Source: FACHB-T130 sp042747725 (GTDB lineage Bacteria; Cyanobacteriota; Cyanobacteriia; Cyanobacteriales; FACHB-T130). From it: a stretch of DNA of 64,000 nt. Made by a program: the position numbers and the translations under genes. Where the stretch lies: the NCBI RefSeq assembly GCF_042747725.1, contig NZ_JBHZGO010000073.1, positions 105,758-169,757 of the forward strand, read 5' to 3'. Each line of letters starts with the position of its first letter. Position 1 is the stretch's first letter. Below are positions 62,813 through 64,000 of the stretch, in pieces. Under the pieces are notes generated by a model. The model had not been told where the DNA came from. It did not search any database and worked only from the letters and a program-made list of their open reading frames with translations.

Positions 62813-63592
62813 TTAATGATTCTTGAGTTGGGCTTCGTTAGTAAAAAACTGGCGACAAAGCCCTTGGGTAACTAATAAAGTTGTCACTAAGTTAGTAAAA
62901 GCAAGCATAAACATAATTAAGATTTGGTAGGATGCAGCATTCATCGGGTCAACACCACTCAATAGCTGACCTGTAATAATTCCCGGTAGTGTTACGACTC
63001 CGACAACCATCATTTGGTTCAGAGTGGGAATCAAACCGGCGCGGATGGAATCTTTGCGGTACTGTGCAACAGCCTGTTGTGGGGTTGCACCTAAGCTCAG
63101 GTGGGTTTCAATTTCGGCGCGGCTGGCGTTGACGGTGCTGCTCAAACGTTCACCCGCGATCGCTGCTCCATTCATCGCATTTCCTAGTACAATTCCCGCT
63201 AAGGGAATCAGGTACTGGGGTTCATACCAAATTGGCGGCTGAAGGATCAACAAAGTGGTGTAACTCAATGTCAGGGCGCTACTAACCAAAATCGACCCCC
63301 ACACCACGGGCAATACCTGGGGAATTTTCTTGCCGATGCGATTGCGGGCAACAATTGCGGCAATGCTCAGCATCACCATCAACAGTGCCAAAACTGCCCA
63401 AGGATTTTTCCAGGCGAAGACGAAGGCTAATACATATCCAACGCCCAACAGCTGGATAATAGTGCGACCAGTGGCGATCGCCAATTGCCCTTCTAATCCG
63501 AGTTGTTGAATCCTGGATAAACCAATGGCAACTGCCATCATGCCTAACGCCAAGACAAGGTCTGTAAAGTTCAGTGCGATTAAAGAATCCAC
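62813..63592 (-). CDS. FetB/YbbM-type ABC permease (UPF0014)
   Basis: This 259-residue, seven-helix protein matches the YbbM/FetB family. It has GRTIIQLLGVGYVLAFVF, the LAGIVLGNAMNGAAIAGERL segment and EIETHLSLGATPQQAV. In E. coli the FetAB system relates to iron export and peroxide tolerance; plant ALS3/STAR2 homologs act in aluminium tolerance. No FetA-type ATPase is adjacent, so the partner must be elsewhere. It starts at a GTG. Confidence 0.88.
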   Translation of the reverse strand: MDSLIALNFTDLVLALGMMAVAIGLSRIQQLGLEGQLAIATGRTIIQLLGVGYVLAFVFAWKNPWAVLALLMVMLSIAAIVARNRIGKKIPQVLPVVWGSILVSSALTLSYTTLLILQPPIWYEPQYLIPLAGIVLGNAMNGAAIAGERLSSTVNASRAEIETHLSLGATPQQAVAQYRKDSIRAGLIPTLNQMMVVGVVTLPGIITGQLLSGVDPMNAASYQILIMFMLAFTNLVTTLLVTQGLCRQFFTNEAQLKNH

Positions 63593-64000
63593 AGGTCAAA
63601 ATGATGTCTCGCTTTCTTCCTAATTCTGGCAGGGTTGAGGAAGTTTTGAGGAGGGAGGAGGGAGGAGTTAGGACTGAGGACTGAGGACTGAGGACTGAGG
63701 ACTGAGGAGGGAGGAGGGAGGAGGGAGGAGTTAGGACTGAGGACTGAGGACTGAGGAGGGAGGAGTTAGGACTGAGGAGGGAGGAGGGAGGAGTGGCTTG
63801 GTGAGAAGTGGAAGATGGTGCTGTCGTAAGGACTGAGGACTGAGGACTGAGGAGGGAGGAGGGAGGAGTTAGGACTGAGGACTGAGGACTGAGGAGGGAG
63901 GAGTTAGGACTGAGGAGGGAGGAGGGAGGAGGGGCTTGGGGTGGAGCGGAAGATGGGGGTGTGGAAAGTTTTGGGTGGGTGGTGGGGGGGAGAGGGGCAA
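63593..64000. repeat. Purine-rich heptad repeat array at the window end
   Basis: From about 63649 to 63933 the forward strand is built of 7-bp units AGGACTG, AGGAGGG and AGGAGTT. The array is present twice in larger blocks with about 138-bp spacing, each ending in GGCTTGG and a GGAAGATGG segment. The last 70 bases are G-rich (GGGTGGGTGG). No gene is supported here. Such repeats are hard to assemble, so copy number is uncertain. Confidence 0.8.

Noticed and set aside
63649..63962. CRISPR-like array
   Set aside because: The units are contiguous 7-bp repeats without unique spacers of constant length and without cas genes.

Overview
The window comes from a cyanobacterial chromosome, probably a filamentous one. 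The evidence is the very frequent octamer GCGATCGC (HIP1), the photosynthetic electron-transfer genes (psbV, a psbV2-like gene, petE, petJ), a cyanoexosortase B pair, a HpsE-like glycosyltransferase, a phytochrome-type multi-GAF kinase, and heptanucleotide tandem repeats between genes. No rRNA, tRNA or CRISPR array was recognised. I saw no prophage and no large integrative element. Mobile DNA is limited to one tnpB-only IS and several short non-autonomous elements.

Layout. 1-6.6 kb: a peroxiredoxin-like protein, a secreted hypothetical protein and an RND efflux pair. 6.7-10.1 kb: a large reverse-strand sensor kinase that reads as GAF-PHY-GAF-GAF-histidine kinase. 10.4-13.6 kb: a NADAR (YbiA-like) protein, a TPR lipoprotein and a geranylgeranyl-reductase-type flavoprotein, with repeat-rich spacers. 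14-18.7 kb: a 59-residue protein, frr-pyrH, a solitary tnpB element, a thioredoxin-fold protein and an agmatinase-type ureohydrolase. 19-26.3 kb: an alpha/beta hydrolase, an LCP protein, a small membrane protein coupled to a serpin, a subtilisin-like protease beside the serpin, and rpe. 26.4-35.2 kb: a Ser/Thr kinase with two WD40 repeats, a DUF4258/DUF2283 toxin-antitoxin-like module broken by a 182-bp MITE, stress-type small proteins (CsbD), uvrB, a MazF-type pair and a 750-bp tandem duplication of a Uma2 gene.

35.9-44 kb is an exopolysaccharide locus: HpsE-like glycosyltransferase, sugar aminotransferase, cyanoexosortase B with its partner, an OPX export protein and a Wzc-like chain-length/ATPase protein. 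44-48.6 kb, all on the reverse strand, holds a rhomboid protease, petJ, petE, psbV2, psbV, a small IF-2-N-like protein and accD. 48.6-51.3 kb: a frameshifted DUF2007 gene, a prepilin peptidase, a small conserved protein and leuB. 52.2-56.8 kb: an ABC-2 type exporter with one ATPase and two paralogous permeases. 56.8-60.3 kb: succinyl-CoA-synthetase-like subunits lacking signature catalytic residues, and an SDR. 60.5-64 kb: a large single-TM hypothetical protein, a FetB/YbbM-type permease and a long purine-rich heptad repeat.

The observations most worth following are: (i) the MITE insertion with perfect 8-bp target duplications, whose removal restores a DUF4258 reading frame; (ii) the PAS-less phytochrome architecture with a second Cys-containing GAF; (iii) the serpin next to a subtilase whose catalytic Asp position appears to be Glu; (iv) the SucC/SucD-like pair without the phospho-histidine; (v) a family of 91-92-bp MITEs with AGGACTTACGCAA ends; and (vi) the mosaic Uma2 duplication. 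All family assignments come from reading motifs by eye; no database search was run.
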